From the NCBI GenBank assembly GCA_014534385.1, contig JACVRP010000015.1:1-19083 (forward strand): 19,083 bases of DNA, written 5' to 3'. Below the pieces are notes generated by a model. That model saw nothing but the letters and a program-made list of their open reading frames with translations. It did not search any database and was not told the origin of the DNA. A program made the position numbers and the translations under genes. Shown here piece after piece: positions 1 through 6,247 of this stretch. Origin of the DNA: Cyanobacteria bacterium Co-bin13 (GTDB lineage Bacteria; Cyanobacteriota; Cyanobacteriia; Phormidesmidales; Phormidesmidaceae). How positions within the stretch are numbered: position 1 is the stretch's first letter; each line of letters starts with the position of its first letter.

Positions 1-400
1 CGGTTAGGCCGTCGTAAGCAATGGGCACTTCAACGTACTCAATGCCGTTTTGCTCACACAGCTCAATTTCTTCTTGCTTGATGGGGCGGGAAGCATTGGA
101 GATATCTGTTTCTCCAGCGCAGAACTTTTTGAAGCCGCCGCCTGTACCGGAAACCCCTACCGTTACTCGAACGTTGGGGTTGGCAGCCATAAATTCTTCT
201 GCCATTGCCTCAGAGATGGGAAACACGGTGCTGGAACCATCAACCAAAACATCTCCTGTCAGGCCGGAGCCAGCAGCCGTCTCAGTGCCGCCTTCAGTTG
301 TAGCAGTCTGGGAATCGCCGCCGCAGGCTGCTAGGCCTGCAACCAGAGCTGCTAAAGCAACGGAATAAGCGGAACGAAATAAAAGTGTTGTCGAAACCAT
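1..400 (-). CDS. pstS: Phosphate ABC transporter substrate-binding lipoprotein PstS, 5' part (cut by window edge)
   Basis: This is the first 133 codons of a periplasmic phosphate-binding protein that hands phosphate to the PstCAB transporter; the gene runs off the left edge. The start is the ATG read from position 400, with a purine-rich GGGAGTGAG sequence upstream of it. Residues 1-26 form a lipoprotein signal: a short basic and hydrophobic stretch ending in LAGLAAC, so Cys26 is the likely lipidated residue. A Ser/Thr/Gly-rich linker follows. Then come hallmark phosphate-binding motifs: DGSSTVFPISEAMAEEF and VSGTGGGFKKFCAGETDISNASRPI (first and last parts GTGGGFKKF and DISNASRP). The paralogue SphX has the same architecture, so pstS versus sphX cannot be settled from half a protein. 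The gene is divergent from the glnT-sox operon. Confidence 0.9.
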   Translation of the reverse strand, partial: MVSTTLLFRSAYSVALAALVAGLAACGGDSQTATTEGGTETAAGSGLTGDVLVDGSSTVFPISEAMAEEFMAANPNVRVTVGVSGTGGGFKKFCAGETDISNASRPIKQEEIELCEQNGIEYVEVPIAYDGLT

Positions 401-428
401 TGGGTTCTCACTCCCTAGCCAATTTGGT

Positions 429-489
429 GGTTTGCGCAATACGAGGTTTGCACAATGTCTCGTTGACCACGTTACAAGGTTTGTGTAAA
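429..489. repeat. Three imperfect direct repeats GGTTTGYRYAA upstream of pstS
   Basis: GGTTTGCGCAAT starts at 429, GGTTTGCACAAT at 445, and GGTTTGTGTAA at 478. The spacings are 16 and 33 bp, that is, about one and two units of 16-17 bp. They lie 30-90 bp upstream of the pstS start, so they could be operator half-sites for its promoter. The repeats are seen directly; a regulatory role is inferred. Confidence 0.45.
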
Positions 490-501
490 GAGGAGGTTAA
501 G
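472..501 (-). promoter_or_regulatory. Possible Pho box (SphR-type) for pstS
   Basis: Read on the minus strand, CTTAACCT (501-494), CTTTACAC (490-483) and CCTTGTAA (479-472) follow each other at 11-bp steps. Cyanobacterial Pho boxes are tandem CTTAACCT-like octamers separated by 3 bp and bound by the phosphate-starvation regulator SphR. The first octamer is exact, the second matches about six of eight bases, and the third is poor. The position about 70-100 bp ahead of pstS is sensible. The call is tentative. Confidence 0.35.
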
Positions 502-620
502 ACAACGGGATTTTGCTAACACAAGAGGCTGTCATAAAATGTCGTCTACATCACTAAAAGGTTCCCTTGGCGGAAAGAGGCTTCTGGCAAAGGGGAAGCG
601 GCAGTTTGAACGCTGCAGCC

Positions 621-634
621 GTATCTAGGGATAC
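621..634. promoter_or_regulatory. NtcA-type binding site GTATCTAGGGATAC
   Basis: GTA (621-623), eight bases, then TAC (632-634) is an exact match to GTA-N8-TAC, the consensus of the cyanobacterial nitrogen regulator NtcA. The arms extend to GTATC/GATAC. The site is 150 bp upstream of the glnT start. By chance about 0.09 such sites are expected in this 383-bp spacer. An NtcA site in front of a glutamine-synthetase-type operon makes biological sense. The site is symmetric, so it could also act on the pstS side. No ideally spaced -10 box was found. Confidence 0.55.
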
Positions 635-637
635 AAA

Positions 638-651
638 CTTGTCATAACAAG
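638..651. promoter_or_regulatory. Perfect 14-bp palindrome CTTGT-CATA-ACAAG
   Basis: The arms CTTGT (638-642) and ACAAG (647-651) are exact reverse complements around CATA, starting four bases after the NtcA-type site. A symmetric site this close suggests a second dimeric regulator, but no regulator family is recognised. Confidence 0.3.
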
Positions 652-783
652 GTTGATTTACTGGGCTTAATTGAATTCCCTACTCTGTTAACTCTGAGAC
701 AAACAGCTCTGTGACAAAAGGGGTTCAGGGGGTTGGCCAGGTAATTGGCCCGCTGTCTTAATTTAAGCGGTCTGGAGAACGGT

Positions 784-2106
784 ATGGTTGCAACGCTAAC
801 CCAGGGCAAAACCCTGGCTGAACTGGCGCAGGAGCACGGCTTAAACTTTTTTTTGGTGTCTTACACCGACCTGTTGGGAGGCACGCGGGCTAAGCTGGTA
901 CCTGCCGCTAAAATCGGCTCTGTGGAACGAGATGGCGCTTTCTTTGCGTCTTTTGCCTCTAACCTGGGGCTTGGACCGGATGCGGCAGAAATCGCGGTTA
1001 TTCCCGATCCGGAGTCTTTGATTGTGCTGCCGTGGCAGCCTAACGTTGGCTGGGTAGCCAGTGATGTGTACTTTAATGGAGAGCCTTTCCCAGCGGCTCC
1101 TCGCATGATTTTGAACCGGGTAGTGGCTCAAGCAACTGAGCTGGGCTATAGCTATAAAGCTGGAGTAGAAGCCGAGTTTTTTCTGCTGCGGCAGACGGAA
1201 GCGGGATATGCGATCGCAGATGCCCACGACACCGCAGCTCGCCCCTGCTACGACCAGCTCAACCTAATGCGCCAGTTTGACCTGATCTCCAAGCTAGTCA
1301 CCTACATGGAGGAACTGGGGTGGGAACCCTACCAGTGCGACCATGAAGATGCCAACGGCCAGTTTGAGATCAACTGGACCTACAGCGATGCCAGGGTGAC
1401 CGCCGACCGCCACGTATTCTTTAAATACATGGTCAAAACCCTGGCTGAACAGCAGGGCCTAACCGCCACCTTTATGCCCAAGCCCTTCAGCCATCTCACG
1501 GGCAACGGAGCCCACATTCACAACAGCCTGTGGCAGGGTGACCAAAACTTGTTTGCGGCAGGGGCCGATGACGGCGGCCTCTCCTCCCTGGGCTACCAAT
1601 TTTTGGGAGGGGTTTTGGCTCACGCGCGCGGGCTCACGGCACTGTGTGGCCCAACCATCAACTCCTACCGCCGGTTAGGGGCAGCCATGACCGAATCTGG
1701 CAGCACCTGGAGCCCTCAGTACATCTCCTACGGCGGCAACAACCGCACTCACATGCTGCGAATTCCGGAGGCCGGACGGTTTGAGTGCCGCTTGGTAGAC
1801 GGCGCTGCCAACCTATACCTGGTGCTAGCGGGGCTGTTGGCCGCTGGGCTAGAGGGCATTGCCACCCAGGCTGATCCGGGCCAGCGGATTGACGAGAACC
1901 TATTTGTGCGAGGGTCTGAATTTGACCTGCAGCGCCTGCCCTCAAACCTGCTAGAAGCGCTCGCAGCCCTTAAAAGCGACAGCCTGCTAATAGATGTGCT
2001 GGGGGAACTGGCGACCAAGACCTACTTTGAATTTAAGTACGGCGAGTGGGATGCTTTCCATGCTGGCGTTACCCCCTGGGAAATGAAACAGTACATCAAC
2101 TGCTGA
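784..2106 (+). CDS. glnT: Type III glutamine synthetase / gamma-glutamylmethylamide synthetase-like ligase (GlnT/GmaS family)
   Basis: This 440-residue ATP-dependent glutamate-amine ligase is of normal length for the family. The start is the ATG at 784, preceded by GGAGA at 774-778; an upstream TTG at 745 adds 13 unconvincing residues. The glutamine synthetase fold is shown by the metal and glutamate site residues in AGVEAEFF (Glu129, Glu131) and CDHEDANGQFEINW (about 185-198), the ATP/metal motif GNGAHIH (240-246), NSYRRL (293-298), and RFECRLVDGAANLYL (332-346). The usual adenylylation Tyr of type I enzymes is not seen; the region reads ENLF. The family includes rhizobial GlnT and methylotroph GmaS, which makes gamma-glutamylmethylamide from methylamine. 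The sox-type genes following after 1 bp favour a methylated-amine role, but sequence alone cannot fix ammonia versus methylamine as substrate. Confidence 0.88.
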   Translation: MVATLTQGKTLAELAQEHGLNFFLVSYTDLLGGTRAKLVPAAKIGSVERDGAFFASFASNLGLGPDAAEIAVIPDPESLIVLPWQPNVGWVASDVYFNGEPFPAAPRMILNRVVAQATELGYSYKAGVEAEFFLLRQTEAGYAIADAHDTAARPCYDQLNLMRQFDLISKLVTYMEELGWEPYQCDHEDANGQFEINWTYSDARVTADRHVFFKYMVKTLAEQQGLTATFMPKPFSHLTGNGAHIHNSLWQGDQNLFAAGADDGGLSSLGYQFLGGVLAHARGLTALCGPTINSYRRLGAAMTESGSTWSPQYISYGGNNRTHMLRIPEAGRFECRLVDGAANLYLVLAGLLAAGLEGIATQADPGQRIDENLFVRGSEFDLQRLPSNLLEALAALKSDSLLIDVLGELATKTYFEFKYGEWDAFHAGVTPWEMKQYINC

Positions 2107-2107
2107 T

Positions 2108-2353
2108 ATGAGCTTTCAACTCACCTGCCCCAACTGCGGCAGGCGTTCGGTCAGTGAGTTTACCTGCAAAGGCGAGTTCACTCCCCGGCCGCTGCCTAGT
2201 GCTGACCTGTCGGACTGGACAGACTACCTCTATCTCAGGCAAAACCGCCGGGGGCGGCAGTTGGAGTGGTGGTATCACCGCAGCGGCTGCCAGTCCTGGT
2301 TTCTAGTTGAGCGGGACACTACAGACAATACCCAGCACCGCAGCTACTGGTAA
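2108..2353 (+). CDS. soxD: Sarcosine oxidase delta subunit-like protein (SoxD/MgdB)
   Basis: This 81-residue protein is the small subunit of a sarcosine oxidase / N-methylglutamate dehydrogenase-type complex. It has the family's zinc-binding layout: CPNC near the N-terminus (Cys8, Cys11) and HRSGC in the second half, with the conserved core DWTDYLYLRQNRRG and EWWYH between them. It ends in the typical region WFLVERDT. Its ATG lies one base after the glnT stop, which points to translational coupling. SoxD packs against the alpha subunit in the known heterotetramers. Its length and motifs are normal. Confidence 0.88.
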   Translation: MSFQLTCPNCGRRSVSEFTCKGEFTPRPLPSADLSDWTDYLYLRQNRRGRQLEWWYHRSGCQSWFLVERDTTDNTQHRSYW

Positions 2354-2368
2354 CGAGATCTGCAGGAC

Positions 2369-2392
2369 ATGCCCAAGGACTCCTCTCATTAA
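2369..2392 (+). other. In-frame ATG plus seven codons closed by TAA just upstream of soxA
   Basis: ATG at 2369 opens a seven-codon reading frame (MPKDSSH) that ends at TAA 2390-2392. It is in exactly the same frame as the soxA-like gene, which is then open with no further stop to 5290. No ATG, GTG or TTG occurs in frame between this TAA and ATG 2678. It could be the original start of soxA interrupted by a nonsense change (for example CAA to TAA), a short leader peptide, or a base-calling error. Confidence 0.6.
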
Positions 2393-2398
2393 ATAACT

Positions 2399-5290
2399 AT
2401 TTCCATTTACCGGCGCATCACACACCATCCCGATATCGAGCTGCCTGACCTGGGCAACCCTGTTACCTTTAGCTTCAACGGCAAATCCCTGACTGCCTTT
2501 GAGGGCGACACGGTCACCTCGGCGCTCCTAGCTAACGGCATCCGTCTATTTTCTCGCAGCTTTAAGTTTCACCGGCCTCGCAGCGTCTATGACGGCCACG
2601 GCCAGGGACCAGAAACGCTGGTTACGGTAGACAATACGCCCAATGAGCTAGCCGACCGAACCTATGTTCGAGAGGGCATGCAGGTGCGCACGCAAAATGC
2701 CTGGCCCTCGGTAGAGTTTGACCTGATGGCGGTCAATGGCTGGGTCGTGCCGCTGCTGCCTAACCTCTTTTATTACAAGCTATTTCACAAGCCCAAATGG
2801 CTATGGCCGTTGGCAGAGCGCGTTATTCGGCGGATAGCTGGGCTGGGGGAGGTGGACCGGCAAGCTGGGGAGCGCGACGTCCGGTACGAAAAGCGCTACC
2901 GCTTCCCCGATGTCTGTGTCGTGGGGGGTGGGCCTGCCGGTTTGGCGGCAGGCCAGGCAGCGCTGGTAGCTGGTCGGCAGGTGCTGCTGATTGACGATCG
3001 ACCCCAGCTGGGGGGCCATGCCCGACACAGCATTGCCCCGGTGCAGGATTGTCGGGAGGCGGCGCTCAATCAACTGCCTGCTTATCAGGCTGTTCGCCAG
3101 TTGGCAGACCAGCTCAAGGATCATCCTCGGCTGGAAATTCTCACGGGCACCGCTGTCTTTGGCCTCTATGAGGACAATCTGGTAGCGGCTCAGCAGGGTC
3201 ATGACCTGTTCAAAATTCGGGCGGGGGCGGTGGTGTTAGCCCCCGGTGCTACCGACCGTCATCTGGTCTTTGAGAACAATGACCTTCCCGGCATTTTGAC
3301 GGCGCGTGGCGTGGAGCGTCTGATTGCGGACCATCGGCTAGCGGTGGGGGAAAATGCGGTCGTGGTGACCTGCCACGATGGCGGCTATCACACTGCTCTG
3401 CTGATGCTGGGAGCGGGCACTCGAGTGCAGGCGGTGGTGGATGCTCGGCCTGAAGGACAGGCAGGACCATTTGAGCAGCGTCTGCGCCAGCTGGGCATTC
3501 CAATTTACCGGGAGCAGACGATTCAGGCTGCCCACGGAGACTCCTGGGTCACGGGCATTGATATTGGCAGCGTCGATGGCAGCCGCTGTCTGCGCAGCTT
3601 TGCCTGCGATGTGGTTGCGATCGCAGTTGGCTTCAAGCCCCAGCTCAATCTGCTCTCAGCCGGCCGCTGCCGCCCCGTGTGGGACAGCATCCGGCAGGTT
3701 TTTCGCGTCCCTGATCTGCCCCCAGGGGTGTATGCGGCCGGCGATGTCAACGGCACCGCCAGCTTTGCTCAGCTCTATGAAGAAGGTTGGGTAGCGGGAA
3801 CTGTTGCTGCCCAGGGCATGCCTCAACCTGCCTCTGAACGGCAGACAGCCGATCTGATTTCGGCCCTGCCCGCCGCCATTGAGTCAGGCGGCACCCACCA
3901 CATCATTTGCAAGTGCATGGACGTGACCCGGCAGGAAGTTCGCTGCTCAATTGCCGAAGGGTTCGACGCCGTAGAAACGCTCAAGCGCTACACCAGCATG
4001 GGCATGGGGCCCTGCCAGGGCAAGCAGTGCTACGAGACCGTGGCCCGACTAGCAGCCCAAGACACAGGCCTGCCCGCCGAGGCAGCGGCCCTCACGACCC
4101 TGCGACCTCCCTTTGCCCCGGTTTCCTTTGGCGTGCTGGCAGGCCGTTCCCACCACCTGCAGCCGGTTCAGCGCACGCCCATGCATGGGTGTCACCAGCA
4201 GGCGGGGGCGACCTTTGTAGAGGCCGGGCGCTGGCAGCGTCCCTATGCCTACAGCGACCCCGATCAGGAGGCCCGCCACGTACGCCAACACCTGGGCCTG
4301 ATTGATATCAGCACCCTAGGCAAGCTGGAACTGAGCGGGCCAGATGCCCTGAACTTTTTGCAGTTCTTGCTGCCCGGCAAATACGGCAAGCTGGCTATCG
4401 GGCGCACTCGCTACTCCATCATGGTGGGCGAAGACGGCATCTTATTTGAAGATGGCACGCTGTCTCGGCTGGCGACAGATCGCTACTACCTCACGACGAC
4501 CACCGGCAACCAGGAGGCGATTAACGCGCTGTTCCAGTGGTGGCTAACGGTCGAATCCTTTAATGTGCAGTTTAAAAACCTCAGTGCCGTCTATGCTGCC
4601 GTCAACGTTACCGGCCCAACAGCCCGAGATTTCTTGCAGCCCCTGGTCGATATTGATCTGGCCAACTCGGCCTTTCCCTACATGAGCAGCCGCTCAGCTC
4701 AGATCGCTGGTATTCCTGCTCTAATGTTTCGCATTGGCTTTACCGGTGAACTGGGCTATGAGCTGCACTTTCCGGCAGAGTATGGAGAAGCTCTGTGGGC
4801 TTTTCTGCTTGAGCAAGGGCAGCCCTTTCAGATCAGGCCCTTTGGCGTAGAAGCCCAGCGAATTTTGCGGCTAGAAAAAGGACACCTGATTCCCGGTGTC
4901 GATACCGATGCGCTGACAAACCCCTATGAAGCAGGCGTCGGCTTTGCGGTCAAAACCGATAAGCCCAGTTTCGTTGGCAAGGCTGCCCTATCGGCCTTTC
5001 AGCAACAGGGGGTAGCGTCTCGTCTGGTGCCCTTTATGCTTAACCATGCCCAAGATCCGATTCCTGAAGACGGGGTAGCAGCCTTTTCTGAAGGCAAGGT
5101 GGTTGGTCGGGTCACCAGTTCCCGCCGTAGCCCCACCCTGGATAAAGGCATTGGTCTAGCCTGGATCGCCGCAGATTTGGCCCAGCCCAAACGGGAGTTT
5201 ACGATTCGGCTGGGCAGCGGTCAGCAGGTGCAGGCGACTGTCCTGGCCCAGGCAGCCTATGACCCAGACGGTACTCGCCTAACCTCGTAA
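2399..5290 (+). CDS. soxA: Sarcosine oxidase alpha subunit-like protein (SoxA/MgdC), unusual start
   Basis: This is about 963 residues, normal for a SoxA-type subunit. The start is uncertain: homology-like sequence begins right after TAA 2390, so I place it at ATT 2399; ATA 2393 is also possible. ATG 2678 would remove 93 conserved-looking residues. Domain order: a ferredoxin-like fold at about 8-95 (FNGKSLTAFEGDTVTSALLA) with no cluster cysteines; a dinucleotide-binding flavoprotein domain at about 173-475 with GGGPAG (176-181) and YAAGDVNG; a BFD-like segment with Cys504-x-Cys506 and Cys539-x4-Cys544 that may hold a [2Fe-2S] cluster; and a GcvT-type folate-binding half from about 592 to the end (DRYYLTTTTG, GFTGELGYELHF). 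In known complexes this half moves the oxidised methyl group to tetrahydrofolate. The stop is four bases before soxG. An N-methylglutamate dehydrogenase or sarcosine oxidase role is inferred from family and neighbours. Confidence 0.85.
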   Translation: MSIYRRITHHPDIELPDLGNPVTFSFNGKSLTAFEGDTVTSALLANGIRLFSRSFKFHRPRSVYDGHGQGPETLVTVDNTPNELADRTYVREGMQVRTQNAWPSVEFDLMAVNGWVVPLLPNLFYYKLFHKPKWLWPLAERVIRRIAGLGEVDRQAGERDVRYEKRYRFPDVCVVGGGPAGLAAGQAALVAGRQVLLIDDRPQLGGHARHSIAPVQDCREAALNQLPAYQAVRQLADQLKDHPRLEILTGTAVFGLYEDNLVAAQQGHDLFKIRAGAVVLAPGATDRHLVFENNDLPGILTARGVERLIADHRLAVGENAVVVTCHDGGYHTALLMLGAGTRVQAVVDARPEGQAGPFEQRLRQLGIPIYREQTIQAAHGDSWVTGIDIGSVDGSRCLRSFACDVVAIAVGFKPQLNLLSAGRCRPVWDSIRQVFRVPDLPPGVYAAGDVNGTASFAQLYEEGWVAGTVAAQGMPQPASERQTADLISALPAAIESGGTHHIICKCMDVTRQEVRCSIAEGFDAVETLKRYTSMGMGPCQGKQCYETVARLAAQDTGLPAEAAALTTLRPPFAPVSFGVLAGRSHHLQPVQRTPMHGCHQQAGATFVEAGRWQRPYAYSDPDQEARHVRQHLGLIDISTLGKLELSGPDALNFLQFLLPGKYGKLAIGRTRYSIMVGEDGILFEDGTLSRLATDRYYLTTTTGNQEAINALFQWWLTVESFNVQFKNLSAVYAAVNVTGPTARDFLQPLVDIDLANSAFPYMSSRSAQIAGIPALMFRIGFTGELGYELHFPAEYGEALWAFLLEQGQPFQIRPFGVEAQRILRLEKGHLIPGVDTDALTNPYEAGVGFAVKTDKPSFVGKAALSAFQQQGVASRLVPFMLNHAQDPIPEDGVAAFSEGKVVGRVTSSRRSPTLDKGIGLAWIAADLAQPKREFTIRLGSGQQVQATVLAQAAYDPDGTRLTS

Positions 5291-5294
5291 CAGC

Positions 5295-5966
5295 ATGACG
5301 CTATCGCCTCTGGTTAAAACTAGCCCCCTCGCTGGCGTCTACCGCCGCTACCCAGTAAAAACGGAGCTGCTGGCGGGCTGGTGCCTGGCTCAACACTTTG
5401 GCCACCCCGAAAGAGAGCAGCAGCAGCTTTTAACTGGCGCTGTTCTAGTCGATTGGGCCTGCTTGGGTAAAGTGTCGGTCTCCGGTCGGGGGGCAGCAGA
5501 GTTCCTCGACCAGATCGTTCCTGGGGTCGCTGCTGTGCCTCCCTTAGCCAGCCAGCGAGTGGGGTCGCTGGTCGCTCTGCGGCTAACCGTGAACGACTAC
5601 CTAATGTTGTGTCTGCCAGATCAAACAGACAGCCTCGTGACTCACTTGGAGGCCAGCTCATTAACCGTTATTGATCAAAGTGGGGCCTTGGGCTGCTTTG
5701 CCTTAGCGGGTTCTCGGCGAGATGAAGTGCTAGAGCGATCAACGGCCCTCAATCTCCGGCGAGACTCGGTTTTGGCTGGGGCAGTCCTACAAACCACGCT
5801 ACACAATATTCGCTGCACCCTCTACCGCACCGCCGACCTGGAGGTTATTTTACATTCTAGAAATCTGTCTGAGTCTTTGTTTGATGCTTTGATGGATGTA
5901 GGGATAGGGGTGGGACTACTTCCCAGCGGCACTCTGACTCTGCCGATAACATTGTTAAGCAGTTAA
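5295..5966 (+). CDS. soxG: Sarcosine oxidase gamma subunit-like protein (SoxG/MgdD)
   Basis: This 223-residue protein resembles SoxG, a GcvT-like subunit that caps the folate-binding region of the alpha subunit. The clearest matches are in the C-terminal half: a LERSTALNLRRDS segment followed by AVLQTTLHNIRCTLYRT and a DLEVILHSRNLSESLFDALMDVG-like end, all in the family's order. It is slightly longer than many SoxG proteins. ATG 5295 lies four bases after the soxA stop, so it is the last gene of the glnT-soxD-soxA-soxG operon. Gamma subunits diverge fast and the identification leans partly on context. No beta subunit gene (SoxB/MgdA) is found before or after it. Confidence 0.75.
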   Translation: MTLSPLVKTSPLAGVYRRYPVKTELLAGWCLAQHFGHPEREQQQLLTGAVLVDWACLGKVSVSGRGAAEFLDQIVPGVAAVPPLASQRVGSLVALRLTVNDYLMLCLPDQTDSLVTHLEASSLTVIDQSGALGCFALAGSRRDEVLERSTALNLRRDSVLAGAVLQTTLHNIRCTLYRTADLEVILHSRNLSESLFDALMDVGIGVGLLPSGTLTLPITLLSS

Positions 5967-5989
5967 TGTTAAGTAGAACTGTTAACTGC
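5959..5989 (+). terminator. Inverted repeat at the end of soxG, possible terminator
   Basis: GCAGTTAA (5959-5966) and TTAACTGC (5982-5989) are exact reverse complements with a 15-base loop, and the soxG stop codon lies inside the left arm. The stem is AT-rich and is followed by CCATTGTTTC rather than a clean T-run, so termination here is only possible. Confidence 0.35.
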
Positions 5990-6050
5990 CCATTGTTTCT
6001 AAAGGCCTTGCATCTCTTCCCCTTGCCGGTTTGGGAAAGCACCAAATTCC

Positions 6051-6070
6051 CCGCAGCATGTCTGCTGCGG
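6051..6070 (+). terminator. Strong 7-bp hairpin CCGCAGC/GCTGCGG without T-run
   Basis: CCGCAGC (6051-6057), the loop ATGTCT, and GCTGCGG (6064-6070) form a GC-rich stem in the spacer between soxG and the diguanylate cyclase gene. No poly-T tract follows on either strand. It may end the sox operon transcript, protect the 3' end, or lie in the leader of the next gene. Confidence 0.35.
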
Positions 6071-6237
6071 TCAGTCTCCGGTGGTACGTTGCAACTGCCT
6101 AGATAGGCTCTCAATATTGTGTACCGTTTATCTTTCAAGGCGGTTCTTCGAACGGTTCTCGGCTTTCTGTGGCGAACCTTTAGATGCATGCGGCAATGGC
6201 GGCAAAGTTCTCTTTTGCCCTCCCGGCCAGCTAAAAC

Positions 6238-6242
6238 AGGAG
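6238..6242 (+). promoter_or_regulatory. Shine-Dalgarno AGGAG deciding the start of the GGDEF gene
   Basis: AGGAG lies five bases before an in-frame TTG at 6248. The longer reading frame from GTG 6119 has no comparable site, and its first 43 residues are Arg-rich and unlike a sensor protein. This favours TTG 6248, although GTG 6119 or ATG 6188 cannot be excluded. Confidence 0.5.
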
Positions 6243-6247
6243 TGCCC

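Larger units (their letters stand above)
401..783. other. Divergent intergenic region between pstS and glnT
   Basis: This 383-bp spacer has no convincing gene. It must hold the promoters for both flanking transcription units. It contains an NtcA-type site at 621-634, a 14-bp palindrome at 638-651, Pho-box-like octamers at 472-501, three GGTTTG repeats at 429-489, and two copies of TGTCATAA at 530-537 and 640-647. TACTCT at 681-686 fits the loose TAN3T form of a -10 box, but it lies further from the NtcA site than in a typical NtcA-activated promoter. I found no remnant of a sarcosine oxidase beta subunit gene here. Confidence 0.7.

Noticed and set aside
530..539. E. coli-type Pho box half (CTGTCATAAA)
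   Set aside because: Cyanobacterial SphR uses CTTAACCT-like octamers, and only single copies of this motif occur, without the tandem spacing.
745..783. Upstream TTG start for the glutamine synthetase-like gene
   Set aside because: It adds 13 residues not typical of the family, while ATG 784 has GGAGA at a good distance.
401..783. Degraded sarcosine oxidase beta subunit gene
   Set aside because: No FAD-binding GxGxxG-like translation or SoxB-like segment is visible in any frame of this spacer.
2678..5290. ATG 2678 as start of the soxA-like gene
   Set aside because: The frame upstream to 2393 encodes the conserved N-terminal domain of SoxA-type proteins, so this start would remove about 93 real residues.
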